A stretch of 64,000 nucleotides of DNA, taken from NCBI GenBank assembly GCA_022828595.1, contig JAKGHH010000003.1:55541759-55605758 (forward strand), read 5' to 3'. Origin of the DNA: Nelumbo lutea (taxonomy: Eukaryota; Streptophyta; Magnoliopsida; Proteales; Nelumbonaceae). The translations under genes and the position numbers were made by a program. Shown in pieces: positions 32,245 through 43,489 of the stretch. Positions within the stretch are counted from its first letter, which is position 1; every line of letters begins with the position of its first letter. The notes beneath the pieces were generated by a model. That model searched no databases and was not told the origin of the DNA. It was given only the letters and a program-made list of their open reading frames with translations.

Positions 32245-33540
32245 CTTCTTCTCAACTGTAGAACCGAGACCACTATCACCGTCACCTTACACCGACCACA
32301 GTAGGTGTAGGTACATAGTGCATGCTCAAGCCCTCAGAGAACATCAAATACCAAGATTAACTCCGCAAAGGTGCGTGCGAACAACCACAGTCAATCTCCA
32401 TGTTGCGATGAACCTGCAACACACCATCAACCCTGTGATGAACTCACAACGCATATTACAAAACCATGATAACTCATGGTCTACCAAGCTTACTTGATGC
32501 CTGAACCAAGGGAAACAATGATCGAACTCGTCCAAGGGCCTTAATCCTACTTGAGTGTGCGATAGACCCATGCTCACCAAGGTTTGCGATAAACCAATGA
32601 CTTATAAAGCCACTCGTAACCTAGATCAAGAGAAACCTAGTAGAACCCATGGCAAGGCCCACGTGCGCATAAATGCATGTGAAACCTACGACCGCAAAAG
32701 ATGTGATGAAGCGCTATGTGGAGTCCACAAAGTAGCGCTCACCAAGCATTGATGTCATTACCGCCACGTCAATTAAGTTTAATCGCGCAAAATGTAGTAA
32801 CACACGTGAGTAATGAGGAATCTTGAGGAGAAGGAAAGCCAATCCTCGGGAAGATCCTCATGAGACACGTGGCGAAGCCCCATTAGCACGCTTAATAATT
32901 GATAGCGGATCCAATATTTCTTTTCCCAATACGATGCAAACATTCTTATATCCTACCTTTTAGGATCTCAGGCTCACCTCATAAATAGAGGTCCTCGCAT
33001 TGGAAGACTTTCAAATCCTTAGTGTTCTTGACATCCAGCACTCTCGAGCACTCTCTCCCTAACCCCTCGCTCTCACATCCTTAGTCCCCAGAAAGCTCAT
33101 TTTCCCGATCCCCGAGCTCTTCTCTGTCTTTCAAAGAGACCACTCCCTAACCGAGCCTTACCCCTCCTACAATAGGAGTAAAGTAAAGCTCAAAAAAACT
33201 ATACCAAGTTTTGCATTGGGTTATATGTGAATGAATATATTGTTGAAAAATGGTAAAAGACTTAAATCTCCACCAAGGTTTGTTTATAAATATTGTAGCC
33301 TTCCCTCTCTTTTCAAATTGGACTAATAAAGTTATGTCTAAATAAATCATCAAAATGACTCTTTCAACCCTACTAATTCTTTAAAATTTCAACATAGTAG
33401 AATCCAATGGCAATTTGATAGTGGCAAAAGGATCAAGATTGTAAAAGAGTAAGGGTCTTACACCCTATCAAAATCATGTACTAGTGTTGTGGAAATCTGT
33501 AAAATGTTGATGGAAGGGTAAAATACAAAGACAATTTTCA
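32245..33540. other. Unassigned stretch, possibly LTR-derived
   Basis: Moderately GC-rich sequence with CACGTGGCGAAGCC, a TATA-like box near 32985 and pyrimidine-rich CTCTCTCCCTAACCCCTCGC near 33050, resembling the promoter and R region of an LTR. No coding sequence recognised. Confidence 0.4.
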
Positions 33541-33780
33541 TTTTCAAGATTCAGCCATTGTTCGAGATTTCCTTTAAGTTCAAGACCCCCAATATTGAAA
33601 TTTGGCATTGCTTAAAGTTTCAAAAATCTATAAAATGGAAACAAAAGTTAGAGTTGTCTCATCTTCAAGATTCAGCCATTGTTTGGGATTTCCTTCAAGT
33701 TCAAGAACCCCCTCAATATTGAAATTTGGCATTGCTTAAAGTTTAAAAAATCTATAAAATGGAAACAAAAGTTAGAGCTT
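33541..33780. repeat. Tandem duplication, about 120-bp unit
   Basis: TTCAAGATTCAGCCATTGTT to AAATGGAAACAAAAGTTAGAG occurs twice (about 33543-33654 and 33669-33778) with few differences, so it is fairly recent. Confidence 0.9.
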
Positions 33781-34880
33781 GTAAGATTGTAAAATAAAAA
33801 ATTAAGCTTCTTTATAAATCAAGTTAGATTTGAAACTCTATTTTGCAGGAAAGTGAACTAAAATTACAATACTAGTGTTAATTAGATATTGAAATATGCA
33901 AAGGACAAGAAGGAAAATTTTCAAATCCTTGAAAAAAAATGGACTACTAGCACATGGATGTCTCATCATTACAAAATTAGCAGCCCATCTTCATTCATTC
34001 ATCTGAACTCTCAACTCCAATCCCTTTCTTTCTTTATCTACATTCCTAAATCCACCATGTCACTAACTTACTCACCTAAACACTTCCTCTACCTCTCCCC
34101 TCTTCCGCCTCAACCTTGTCATCCTCTCCACTAATGGATTCAAGTCCCACAAGCTTTTTGTTGTTTGTTAGTTTCTATAATATGTTTCTAGTTCTCTATT
34201 AGATCTCTTTCTTGTGCATTTCTATTTTTTATTTATAGGATTTCAAATCTTTTTTGAGTCATGGCTAGAAGACCATAAATGGGAAAATTTAGGTTTAAAA
34301 AACTAAAGAACATTTATTGTCACATGCAAGCATTTCTTAATGGATTGCTAATGGAGGGGAAGTCTTTGTCTAATGACATCACTCAACAATGGAGGTCTTA
34401 GTCCAATTTGAAAAGTGTCAGTGTTTATGAGAAATATCGAGAGAGGTTTTAAGTCTTTTACCTAAAAGGTAATGTATTTTAGGGGGTTCAAATCTACTAT
34501 CCACAATGCATTACCTATACTACCCACAAGATGCTACATTATTCTATAGCATGTCCCCATCAATGACAAAATGCAACTATGAAAAATATTCCAAATGTGT
34601 AGCTATAGCATCTTGAGGATTGAAGATCACGACGCATTTTGGGGAAGGGGGAGTTTCTACTTTATCTGTCATATGTGGTTCCTAATGACATATGTTTGTT
34701 TAAAATTATAATAAATTACCATGCATCATGTTTTTAATATCAAAATTTCTCACTTTCTCAATCTTTGATATCATGATTTAGGGTAGAACAGCGTACCTTT
34801 GAACACCACAATTCCAAATTTCAAGACTCTAAACACTTTCTCCCCAAGTTTTATGGCAATAAATGACTAGATGTGTCAAT
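33781..34880. other. Intergenic, nothing assigned
   Basis: A minor open segment (33889-34134) is Ser/His/Leu-rich without family features. At 34261-34400 a plus-strand frame gives CHMQAFLNGLLMEGKSLSND, which looks protein-like but is cut by stops and not recognised. Confidence 0.35.
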
Positions 34881-34884
34881 TAGA

Positions 34885-35728
34885 ACTATGGTTTTAAAAT
34901 GCTAAAGGTGTAGTTAAGGCATAATGGCCCAAAAAAGGTGAGACATAAGCTTAAGGCATTGCAAGGAATAAGCTTCAAATCTTAAGAAAAAAATAAATGA
35001 AGTTTATAAATTGATAAAATTGCATACAATATACCAAACTATAACGATAGATAGTACAAATATCCATAAAATAGATGTTTATAAGCAAATAAGTTTCAAC
35101 ATTTAAGCACTAAATAAAACAATAACTAATAAACTAACAATTATAAAAATTTGCATTTCAATGTTTCAAAATACAAAGTTTTCAAGTTATTCAAATGACC
35201 AATTTAGAAGAAGGGAAACATATGAAGAATCATCCATATAATTGATATTGGATTTATGGTCACCCAATAGTTTAGAAGAAAGGAAATAGCTTAGTTGGTT
35301 TGATCTATGCAAAGAAAAATTAATAAAAAGAAAAAAGATCAATTAGGGAAAAAATGAGAACAATAACAAACTTGGGATGTTAGATTTAAAATAATTAAAA
35401 AAAATCTTATTTGATTTATCTAAGAGAAACTAAGAACATGAATGGTCATTTATGCACTTAACTCTCCTAAAACACTAAGAGGAGAAACTAATAGAACTTG
35501 ATTTGCCCAATTGATTTTTCACACACACACACACACATTTTATAATTCAAAATATAGGGAAGAAGCATTTCAATAATTAGGATCCAAATAAAAAGAATAA
35601 AAATCACTAAGTAATCATTAATATTTCAGACTTAAGTCTCACAACAAATGTGAAGCTTAAGTCTCGAGGCAAAATGTGTGTGTCCCACCTCAAGGCTTAA
35701 GCCTTTTAAAACAAAGATTCGAATCCAT
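34885..35728. mobile_element. TIR-like repeat with TTTTAAAA/GGCTTAAG ends
   Basis: The left end reads GGTTTTAAAATGCTAAAGG and AGACATAAGCTTAAGGCA. The right end, reversed, reads TGTTTTAAAAGGCTTAAGCC and TTGAGGTGGGACAC. The core is AT-rich and holds a (CA)n run at 35521-35537. It resembles a non-autonomous DNA transposon. Confidence 0.5.
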
Positions 35729-35937
35729 CCAAACCTATCTTAAAGCTCCAATCTTGTCTCCTCTTCCACCAATATATTCAAGTTTTATAAATCCAAGATT
35801 GATGAAGACCTAGATACAAAGGCATTCCATTCATGAGTAAGAGGGTACAGATAAAAGAGAAGTAACTTCTCTAAGTATTTTATGGAGCTTAAATTTATAT
35901 GTAGATATTTCAAGGTTGGAAAACTACCCAGTCCAAT

Positions 35938-36145
35938 GTTATGAAACGGGATCTCTTGAAAGCAAAAGTCATGTATACATCTTAAGAACATGGTATTTAG
36001 TTGTACATTGGGAATGTCTCCCCATGAATTCAACATACAAGTACAAGAGATATTCCCAATGCGCTACTAGATGCCATGCTCTCAAGATGTGTGCACAAGT
36101 TTTGCTTTCAAGAGATTCGGGCTCCAATGTTAACATTGTCTCTTA
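35938..36145. ncRNA. Imperfect long foldback, miRNA-precursor-like
   Basis: The left arm (about 35938-36025) pairs with the right arm (about 36050-36145). Uninterrupted pairing includes ATCTCTTGAAAGCAAAA with its inverse, and shorter blocks ACATCTT, CATGG, CATTGGGAAT. Mismatches are spread along the stem and the loop is short. This looks more like a hairpin-RNA precursor than a fresh inverted duplication. No known miRNA was recognised. It could equally be a decayed foldback MITE, and the transcribed strand is unknown. Confidence 0.5.
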
Positions 36146-36640
36146 CCAACAATTTTTGTCTTAGGATGGGTGTAATATTAGAAATTGTTAAGCGCACATT
36201 AAGCCACTGAAGTATCTCACTTTGTTACCAAATCTGAAAAATGGATGAGTAATAACCACAAGCAAGAATTAAAATATTGATATGCCCAATACTCACAAGT
36301 GGGTATTGGAACTTATAAATATGAGTAATACTCCCACTTTTTTCTTGTTTTATTTTATAAAGATTATAAGGATAGGATCTATCATCCCAAAGCTTTAGAA
36401 GTTTCAAAAGATATATAAACTGGTGTACTACTTCCGGGTGTATCATATTGATATTTTAATCCTTTACTACAACCAAAGAACCAATAAAATATCAGCTATC
36501 GAATTCTAATTTGCTTTCCTTGCTACAAACAAGCAACAAATGCCAAGTTAGCAACCTTCCACTGGTTTATTCACCTATTCATCTTTCTTTTAGGAGTTTA
36601 AGCCAATAAGATGTTCTACATATGGCTTAAATGTATTGAA
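36146..36640. other. Intergenic, nothing assigned
   Basis: No gene or clear repeat seen. Confidence 0.4.
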
Positions 36641-37689
36641 GTAGGGGTGTTCATAATGTGAGTCAAACTGACCAAACCAGTTCGACCCAACCCAATTTGG
36701 TCAATTTTTCAAAATTATCAATTGGCTTTGGTTCTTGAAAGTAAATAAATCGATAGATCAAGTCGCTTTGCTTTTTAAGTGTAAAAATTGAAACTAACCA
36801 AACCAAACATGCAATGTAAAGTGTTTCCAACTTTTTATCCTTTGCTATTGCTCCTTAGTCCTTGGTCTTTTCCTATCTTAGCTAATTGCTTTAAGTAACA
36901 ATAGTTAAATGGGGAATTGATTGTCTTGGGTCTTGGGATTGCTATTTATTTTTTCTAATATTTCTTCATCCATCTTTTTTTACTTTGTTTTTCAAATTGA
37001 AAAACTTACATAGAAAAGGAAACATGGGATATAGGAAAAGCTAATTTTTATCTCATAGTTCGAGTCAATTTCAAAGTCTAATTGAAATAAGGCACACACT
37101 TTTATCTATTGCCTTTTTAGGATTGGCAAGATTAGAAAGAAAGATCCCTAAGTCTTAAACATGACAAATTTAGGAAATTTTTTTTGTCATGCACAGTTGC
37201 ACGCACTAAGCCTCTTTTTTGGGTTTGAATTGCTTGACAGATCTGAAATCTCTTGGATAGATTCCCCAAACTGATTGACTAAAACAACAAAGCAACCCAA
37301 ACTAACCCTTCATGCAAGGTTCAAAATATTGTTACGTATCGGCCCGGTACATATCATAATGGGGCCTTCCCGATACGCCCCTACAAGGGGTGTAGCCGGG
37401 ACTTAAACCGACCCCTTTTTTGTGTTTTATAAATTACAAAGACCCCCATGTACTTTGTTTTGCGACAAAGACCCCTTGTACTATGACCATGAGACAAAGA
37501 CCACCCTTGACCATTAAGTTAGATGGCAAAATGCATTAAATTACCAAAATACCCCACTAAGCTTTTTCTTTTTTTTTTTGCCCTTTTTCTCCTAAAACCT
37601 ATTTAACCTATTGTTTTCCCTTTCTTCTCTTCTTTTCTCCTCCCTCACCGTCCTCTCTCATTCTCTCTCTCCCAACTCTCTGAAATGAA

Positions 37690-37980
37690 AGGATGGAAGA
37701 AACCCATTTCTCATCTTCCCTTTCTTCTCTTCTCCGTCTTCAATCCCATCTCTATAGTCGTCGTCGACAATGCCACAATCATGGGAAATTGCAATGCTTG
37801 ATAGCCCAACAACAGATGTCTACCATATCACCGAGAAGATCGGCCAACTTCAAGCTCTTAGAAAGCTTAGCCTGCACGACAACGTTATCATAGGGGCAAG
37901 AGGGACTGTATCTAGGATCTGCTCCATTGCCTGGATTTCAGGGATCTTATCCCTGAGCTGAATTTCAATTCCCATCTTCA
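37690..37980 (+). pseudogene. Captured fragment of an IMK-type LRR receptor-like kinase
   Basis: The frame at 37827-37883 reads ITEKIGQLQALRKLSLHDN, the first leucine-rich repeat of IMK2/IMK3-type (meristematic) receptor-like kinases, normally RISEKIGQLQALRKLSLHDN. Upstream a piece reads VVV with a following Asn/Ala-rich part, consistent with the N-terminus before the LRRs. No kinase domain is present. The piece is cut by stops and joined to unrelated sequence after about 37900. The near-perfect motif suggests capture not very long ago or from a conserved paralogue. Confidence 0.75.
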
Positions 37981-38247
37981 AGGTTGTTTGGCTATAGTAT
38001 GGGGAGAGGGGCAGAGAGTTGGTATGGTTGCTTCACCATTAGGATTGTACCAACAGGCAAATACTACGTCATGAGGAGAGAGGCGGAGAGTTAAAAATAC
38101 TATAGATTTTTGTGAAACAAATGTCTATTTCTTTCGTTCCCTCTATAAATCTGACAGCGTGAGATACGGATTTCTGTAACTAGCTCACTGCCTCCGATTG
38201 ACTCAGGGCGACTTTCCTGCAATCTGAGACAAAAACCGACAGCGAAG

Positions 38248-38883
38248 ATGCCGTTGAAGTAGGACTGTGGTCACCACCACCATCACAAGTGGAAGAAGTT
38301 ATATTCCCGACGAGTATTCATCGTGATTTTCGTATTCGTCATTGTAATTATATTCACCATCTTCCTTGTATGGGTGATCCTCCGACCCTCCAAGCACCAA
38401 TTCACACTACAAGACACTACGATGTGCTAGTTTAACATCTTCGATGGGAACTTCGTCACCTCAAACTTCCAGGTCATAGTCTCGTCGAGGAATCCCAACA
38501 ACAAGATCGGGATCTACTACGACAGGCTCGATGTGTACGCAACGCACATTAATCAGTAGATCACCCTCCCAACTAGATTTCCGCCCACCTACCAGGGTCA
38601 CAAAGACGTCAACGTCTGGCCTTCGTTCGTCTACAACATGTTTGTGTCGACTGCGCCTTACCTCACCGCCTCGTTTTCTCAAGAGCATAATTCTGGGACC
38701 ATCTTGATCAAAATCAAGATTAATGGAAAGCTCGAGTGGAAGGTGGGTACTTGGATCTCCGGGGGCTATCATTTCTACGTCAATTGTCCGACTTATATCA
38801 CCTTTGGCAGTCGAAACACAGGGATTCCCATTGGAACGACCTTCAAGTACCAACTGGTATAATCCTACGGCGTCAATGTCTAA
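38248..38883 (+). pseudogene. NDR1/HIN1-like (LEA-2 domain) protein pseudogene
   Basis: A 212-codon frame from ATG to TAA, interrupted only by in-frame stops at codons 5, about 53, about 94 and about 205. Features in order: His-rich start (DCGHHHHHKWKKLYSRR), membrane helix VFIVIFVFVIVIIFTIFLVW (about residues 24-43), RPSKHQFTLQD, SRNPNNKIGIYYDRLDVYA, LPTRFPPTYQGHKDVNVW, GTWISGGYHFYVNCPTYITF and TGIPIGTTFKYQLV. This is the NHL family, immune-related plasma-membrane proteins with a LEA-2 domain. No frameshift is visible; decay is by stops only. Family genes are usually intronless, so DNA or RNA origin cannot be told apart. Confidence 0.88.
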
Positions 38884-39456
38884 ACTCTCAACTCTGAAGT
38901 TTGAAGCAAGCAATCGCCGTTAGTAACTTAGTATTTTCAACTTTCCACTTCTCTTCTCGTGGCGCCGTAATATTTGCCTTCTAGTACAATCCTGGCGGTG
39001 AAGTCAGCTTAGTATCAAGTCGCCGTTTGGCTGTAGTATTTGTCTGCTTGTACCAGTAGCCAATCGCCGTTTGGATGTGGTCGGGATTAAATGGGTTCAA
39101 TTCCAATACTGTAGTATTTTCAATTCCATGGGGATTAAAAAATATTGTAACAACCTTTTTGGACGAAAAGCTAACGAAAAGGGGTCTTTGTCTCACGATC
39201 ATAGTACAAAAGAGGTCTTTGTCGCAAAACAAAGTACAGGGGGGGTCTTTATAATTTACCCTTTATTTTTTTTTCACCGATATAGGCCGATATGCCCTAC
39301 CAACATATCGGTCTATATCGATATTTAGAACCTTGTCTTCATGTTTGCATTGATTTGCCTTCATATTTGGTTTTGGTCTACTGAATAAACAATCCGACCA
39401 GGTCGGATCGGTTGAACAAAATCCTTAAAGCCGACCCAACCAAACCCGTGAATACC

Positions 39457-40425
39457 CCCTATGCTGACCTGATATGGGTAGAGTATCTTTTTTTAATATG
39501 GGTAAAGTATCCCAACAATGCATTATCAGAATTTTTTTCACTAATCCACATACAGCATTCATATTCTCTATGGCTGAGACTGATAAATTGGGGCGTTACT
39601 TGCATCAATAGCAATCACAAAAGAGTCAAAGGCAAATGACCCCTTTAGATAATAAGCCATTCAAAGAGGCTGAAGGCTGAACCAGACAACCTTTCAAATG
39701 ACTGACTGCCTGCCCATTTGGGCGCTCTCGATTTTTCACCAAAACATGGCTTATAGGCTCTCTGTGTAGCCCCACCTCAGAGAGCTGGAAGTGCTATGCT
39801 CAACCCTCCCAAACGAGCACATAACTTTTAAACAGCTGTTTGTGAATGCTACTCTACCGTTGGCCAATGGCTTTCAGCCTTAACGAGTTCTGAGGAATAG
39901 AAAGAAATGAAAGGTAATTTTTTGTGAGAATCACAGATTGGTTCCTCTACGCAACCTTTTTTTGTAATCACATCTATTCCTTTGGCCAACACAGCCGATA
40001 TTGAGCAGCTCAACTTAATTTTAGGCCCTCCCAGATAACGCCCAACTTGTAACCTGAAGTACGTAACGAGTTGTCAGCTTGTAGGAAGTCTCCATAAAGC
40101 CATTGTAGCTACCAAATCAATTTATATACACCAGACTCACAGCTATCAAAGATATGTTGCACTGAAAAAAATGTAGTATCCTCAAACTCCTCCAGATGGC
40201 ACTTCTTGAAAGTCAACAATAAGTTATCTCATAGATGCAGTTAACTTCAGTCATTACTCGTTAAATACTTCATTTACCATTCATTTTACGCTAAAAGAGA
40301 GGTTTTTCAAGCTGGAAGGTTGTCAAAAGACCAAACACTTAAATTTCAGCCATAGAGAAAAGAAAGTTCCAAAATCACACGAACTACCACGAGAGATTGT
40401 AAATCAGTTGGAAGCATAAAATTTA
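39457..40425. other. Intergenic and 3' flank of NOP10
   Basis: The last 200-300 bp before 40426 should contain the NOP10 3' UTR (minus strand). No polyadenylation signal stands out. The rest shows no gene or clear repeat. Confidence 0.4.
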
Positions 40426-43400
40426 TTAATACTTCAGAGGTGGCTTTTGTGTTGGCAACAATCCAAAGCGCTTCTTCAGAAGAACTCTTTGCCTCGAGTA
40501 CTTGTCATCAGGGGAGAAGCGAGCTGCAGTTAGAAAGTTAGGAAGCAAATGGTAAATAGAAAGGAAACTGTAAAGATATATTTGATCATTCATTTCAAAT
40601 TGATAAAGAATTAATGGACTGTATAAAAGGAACAAGATGTTATTGCCAATTTTGAACTTCTCAAACCCAATGTATGTTTCATGGTTGCTGACTTGCTTCA
40701 GAACACTTCTTAAAATAGATAATTCAGTTATCCTTATCCACTTGGTGATTTTATGTATTTATCAAGGATTGCACTAGCTTATAGTTCTTAAAACTAATTA
40801 GCCATCTAATGACACATTCACGCTCTTTTTTTTATAATTGACACATTCATGCTCTTGCATATCATGGAATGGCATCCTTCTTCCTGATTTTTGCAGTGGA
40901 AAAAGAAAGGGCAAGGGAAAAAAGGTTGATGACTACAAGGCCCTGTTCATTTTCTGTCCAGCCATACTTGGGTAAGTTAACACTCCCAGATGAGTTATAC
41001 AATGACCCTTTTACCCATAAAAAGTCATGATTAGAATGGGCAAATTTATCCCATTACGTTATGTCAATTTTCCCACCAGGTAGGAAAATTACTTTGCCCA
41101 CCCAGGGAAAAGTACTTTACGACAGGGCCCACAACTTACCAAAAAGTGGGCACAATAAACTTGGTCAACAGGAACCACTTTGCCACTGAACAACTCCACC
41201 CAGGATTTTCCCAAAGATAAAAAGAACATGGCCTAAAAAATGGCAACTAAAAACTTAGGGAAGTCAGGAGATACCATTAAATGATTGAGAAGTTGAAAAG
41301 ATCTCAATGTCAAATCCATGGTGGCTAAACAACAGTTATCAGAGGAGGATGCTTGCAATATCAGTGGATTTACAAGGATACGCCTTAGAATAACAAAACC
41401 AGAAAATCCCAGGAATTTTCTAACTTTTGTATAATGGCTAGGCTAGGATCAACATGCACATAATTTAGTGGGAAGGCATTGGCCAAAATAAGTTACAATA
41501 TCAATTTCAGAATTACAACCACTGAGGCATGAACATACAGATACATTTTGGTCCAATATCAAAAGAACATTGTATGCACAAATCCCTAACAAAGATATCC
41601 AGAGATATTACCTGGATGAGCAGATTGTGTGGCCAGTCCAAGTGGTGATTCTTTCTGTGATCAGAACAGCAATTGAAGATCAATACGGAGAATTGCCATA
41701 AGATAATTTACAGTTAGGACTTAGAAGGAAGAGTGAGAAACCAATACTGTCATTAATCTTTTTGGCAGATGGTGAATTGGTGATATGGTAATGGAGGGTA
41801 GTGATACATTACATTTTTTCTTTTTTCTTTTTTTTTTGTTTCTCTTTTTTTCTCTATAACTAAGTTTAACTATGAGCCCTTCAAGGTCTTGTCAATCTGT
41901 GAACTCTTTATCACAATTGTGGTGGTGGAAGTGGAACTATCAAGGTCACTCTTCCAAGTTCCAGCAGCATCACTAGGTATCTCAAAAAAAGCATAGTCTT
42001 CAGAGGATTGCTCTTCACTTGGACATTACTAGTTAATTTCTTTTAGACATTACTAGTTCATTGTGTATCTCCTTTCTACCCCTTTCTCATAGTACACTTT
42101 ACACATCACCCTTAACAAAAAAAAAAAAAAAATCTTAACCACCAAGACAGTAAAAAAACTCAACCCGGGTTATTTAGGAAATAAGAATAGAGTCTTACTT
42201 CACACTTGTTGATACAGATAAGAGAACATAACACTTTAACAGATGCCAGTTAGCCAATGAAGAGATTTTTTTATTTTTCTATTTTACTTTGGAGGGGGTA
42301 AATATGTGCCTAAGTTTTGGAAGATATAAATAGTTGCATTAAAATTCTATCTTGTCTAATCAAAACAAATGTTTCACTATGTTGCAGATTTCCTATGTTC
42401 CTAACGGAAGGAGGTGGCAACTTCTGACAAGCACACATCTCTTAGTCTAGTTGACAGAAATCATAATGCCAACTTCAACAGTCTTGAATAATGTTACAAT
42501 AACATTAGGAGAAAGCTTATCCTTCTTGAGGGACCTTCTTTTAGTGAAACTAAATACTTGCCACTTTCCAGGTCTAAGCAAGACATCAAACAGGTTAATT
42601 TCTATTTAACAGAATATGTACCTCTATCTTCATAACAGGACTTCACAAACAATTTATAGAGAACTGACAAAACCCAGTAGTGCCGGTGCATATAACTAGC
42701 AGGATTCCCAGGCGATTGTGTAGCTAATTATAAATACAAAAATTATGTAGGATATATCACACCATATACACCTATTATAGTATCAAGTCTATATACACAA
42801 CCACTAGCTGTCACCACATATAAACAAACCATAATGTTGGCTTATACCCAGAACATAACAGACCCAAACGCATCCTCTTAAACAGTTGCCACATATAATT
42901 CACCTTAACCAAAACAACTACACAAATAATTCAAAATCAACCCAAGGCCCAAACACAAAACATACTGTAACCAACTAAAACAGTAAACATCAACAATCTC
43001 AAACACCAGGCTCAATTTGGAAAGAGTATAAATACAAATATGTACAGTACAAATAGATACAAAATACCAGGTTTTGCACTATATATATATTTGTATTTGT
43101 ACTCCTTCCAAACTGAGCCTTGGTAAAAATTCTCTCAGTAGTCAGTACTAAAAACTCTGGTAATGCAATTTAATTTGTCCAACTTGACAAAGCACATTCT
43201 AAATTGTAGTTTACCAGGTTTAAATTGGCTTGAGGAGTGTATTAATTTAACAAAATTACCAAAAAATAGGAAAAAAACTAAAAACGTTAATTTAGAAAAA
43301 GTTGCAGAATACCCATTTAATCTTAAGCATAAAAGAACCATAGACATTCATAGATTCAATATGCAGCCTGATTGGTTAGTCCAATACTCTAACGATTAAG

Positions 43401-43489
43401 TAGCACTATAAAGAACAGTATTAAATGATATGTACCTTGGTTGTGTAAACTTTATCTCCATTTTCGTTTATGTAGAACTGGAGATACAT
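40426..43489 (-). CDS. NOP10: H/ACA ribonucleoprotein subunit 3, NOP10 (complete, 3 exons)
   Basis: NOP10 is a small core protein of H/ACA snoRNPs (with dyskerin/CBF5, NHP2, GAR1), which pseudouridylate rRNA in the nucleolus and stabilise H/ACA RNAs. Coding exons (minus): 43489-43436, 41654-41612, 40523-40426, giving exactly 64 residues, the family length. Exon 1 gives [18 protein letters not shown], exon 2 [14 protein letters not shown], exon 3 [20 protein letters not shown] then [12 protein letters not shown] and TAA. The plant protein lacks the Cys4 zinc site of archaeal NOP10; no Cys is seen here. All junctions are GT-AG and in phase. Intron 1 is about 1.8 kb, intron 2 about 1.1 kb. No disabling change. 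Confidence 0.97.
40938..41125. repeat. MITE-like repeat in NOP10 intron 2
   Basis: Left AGGCCCTGTTCATTTTCTG and right GACAGGGCCCACAAC, with internal inverted AATTTTCC/GGAAAATT words. The GGCCCTGTTCA end is a recurring plant MITE motif; another copy of such an end is at about 28240 (GAACAGGCCCTTA). Confidence 0.45.
41655..43435 (-). other. NOP10 intron 1
   Basis: About 1.8 kb with T-rich and A-rich runs (41818-41850, 42117-42132) and a small MITE at 43009-43119. No other feature seen. Confidence 0.7.
43009..43119. mobile_element. Short MITE (111 bp), copy A
   Basis: Inverted ends: GGCTCAATTTGGAAAGAGTA on the left and its near-inverse on the right (TACTCCTTCCAAACTGAGCC), each followed inward by TAAATACAAATA-type sequence, so most of the element is TIR. 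A second copy is at 47312-47433. Confidence 0.85.

Larger units (their letters stand above)
37430..39258. mobile_element. Pack-MULE-like element with two captured host gene pieces
   Basis: Terminal inverted repeats of about 80 bp (37430-37509 and 39180-39258) share AAATTAYAAAGACCCCC, GTACTTTGTTTTGCGACAAA and GAGACAAAGACC. Long TIRs with captured gene sequence and no transposase are typical of Mutator-like Pack-MULEs. Inside are a pyrimidine-rich leader (37560-37680), an LRR-kinase fragment and a full-length but broken NHL coding sequence. A 9-bp duplication was sought (TGTGTTTTA / CCCTTTATT) and not found, so the superfamily is inferred. Confidence 0.75.
37316..39336. mobile_element. TIR element ('TAAATATCGA' family) hosting the Pack-MULE
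   Basis: The left end is AAGGTTCAAAATATTG and the right end is CGATATTTAGAACCTT, inverted copies, each followed inward by GATATG/ATCGGCC words. The family also occurs at 28537-28775. The Pack-MULE below interrupts it. Confidence 0.6.
36645..39456. mobile_element. Possible outer hAT-like shell
   Basis: The left end TAGGGGTGTTCATAATG and the right end GGGTGTTCA-like inverse (GTGAATACCCCCTA) are weak inverted ends; both sides carry GACCCAACC / CAAACC words. If real, the nested elements at 37.3-39.3 kb lie inside it. No 8-bp duplication seen. Confidence 0.35.

Noticed and set aside
38461..38913. 150-residue minus-strand open segment
   Set aside because: Exact antisense of the NHL pseudogene, whose plus-strand translation matches a known family throughout.
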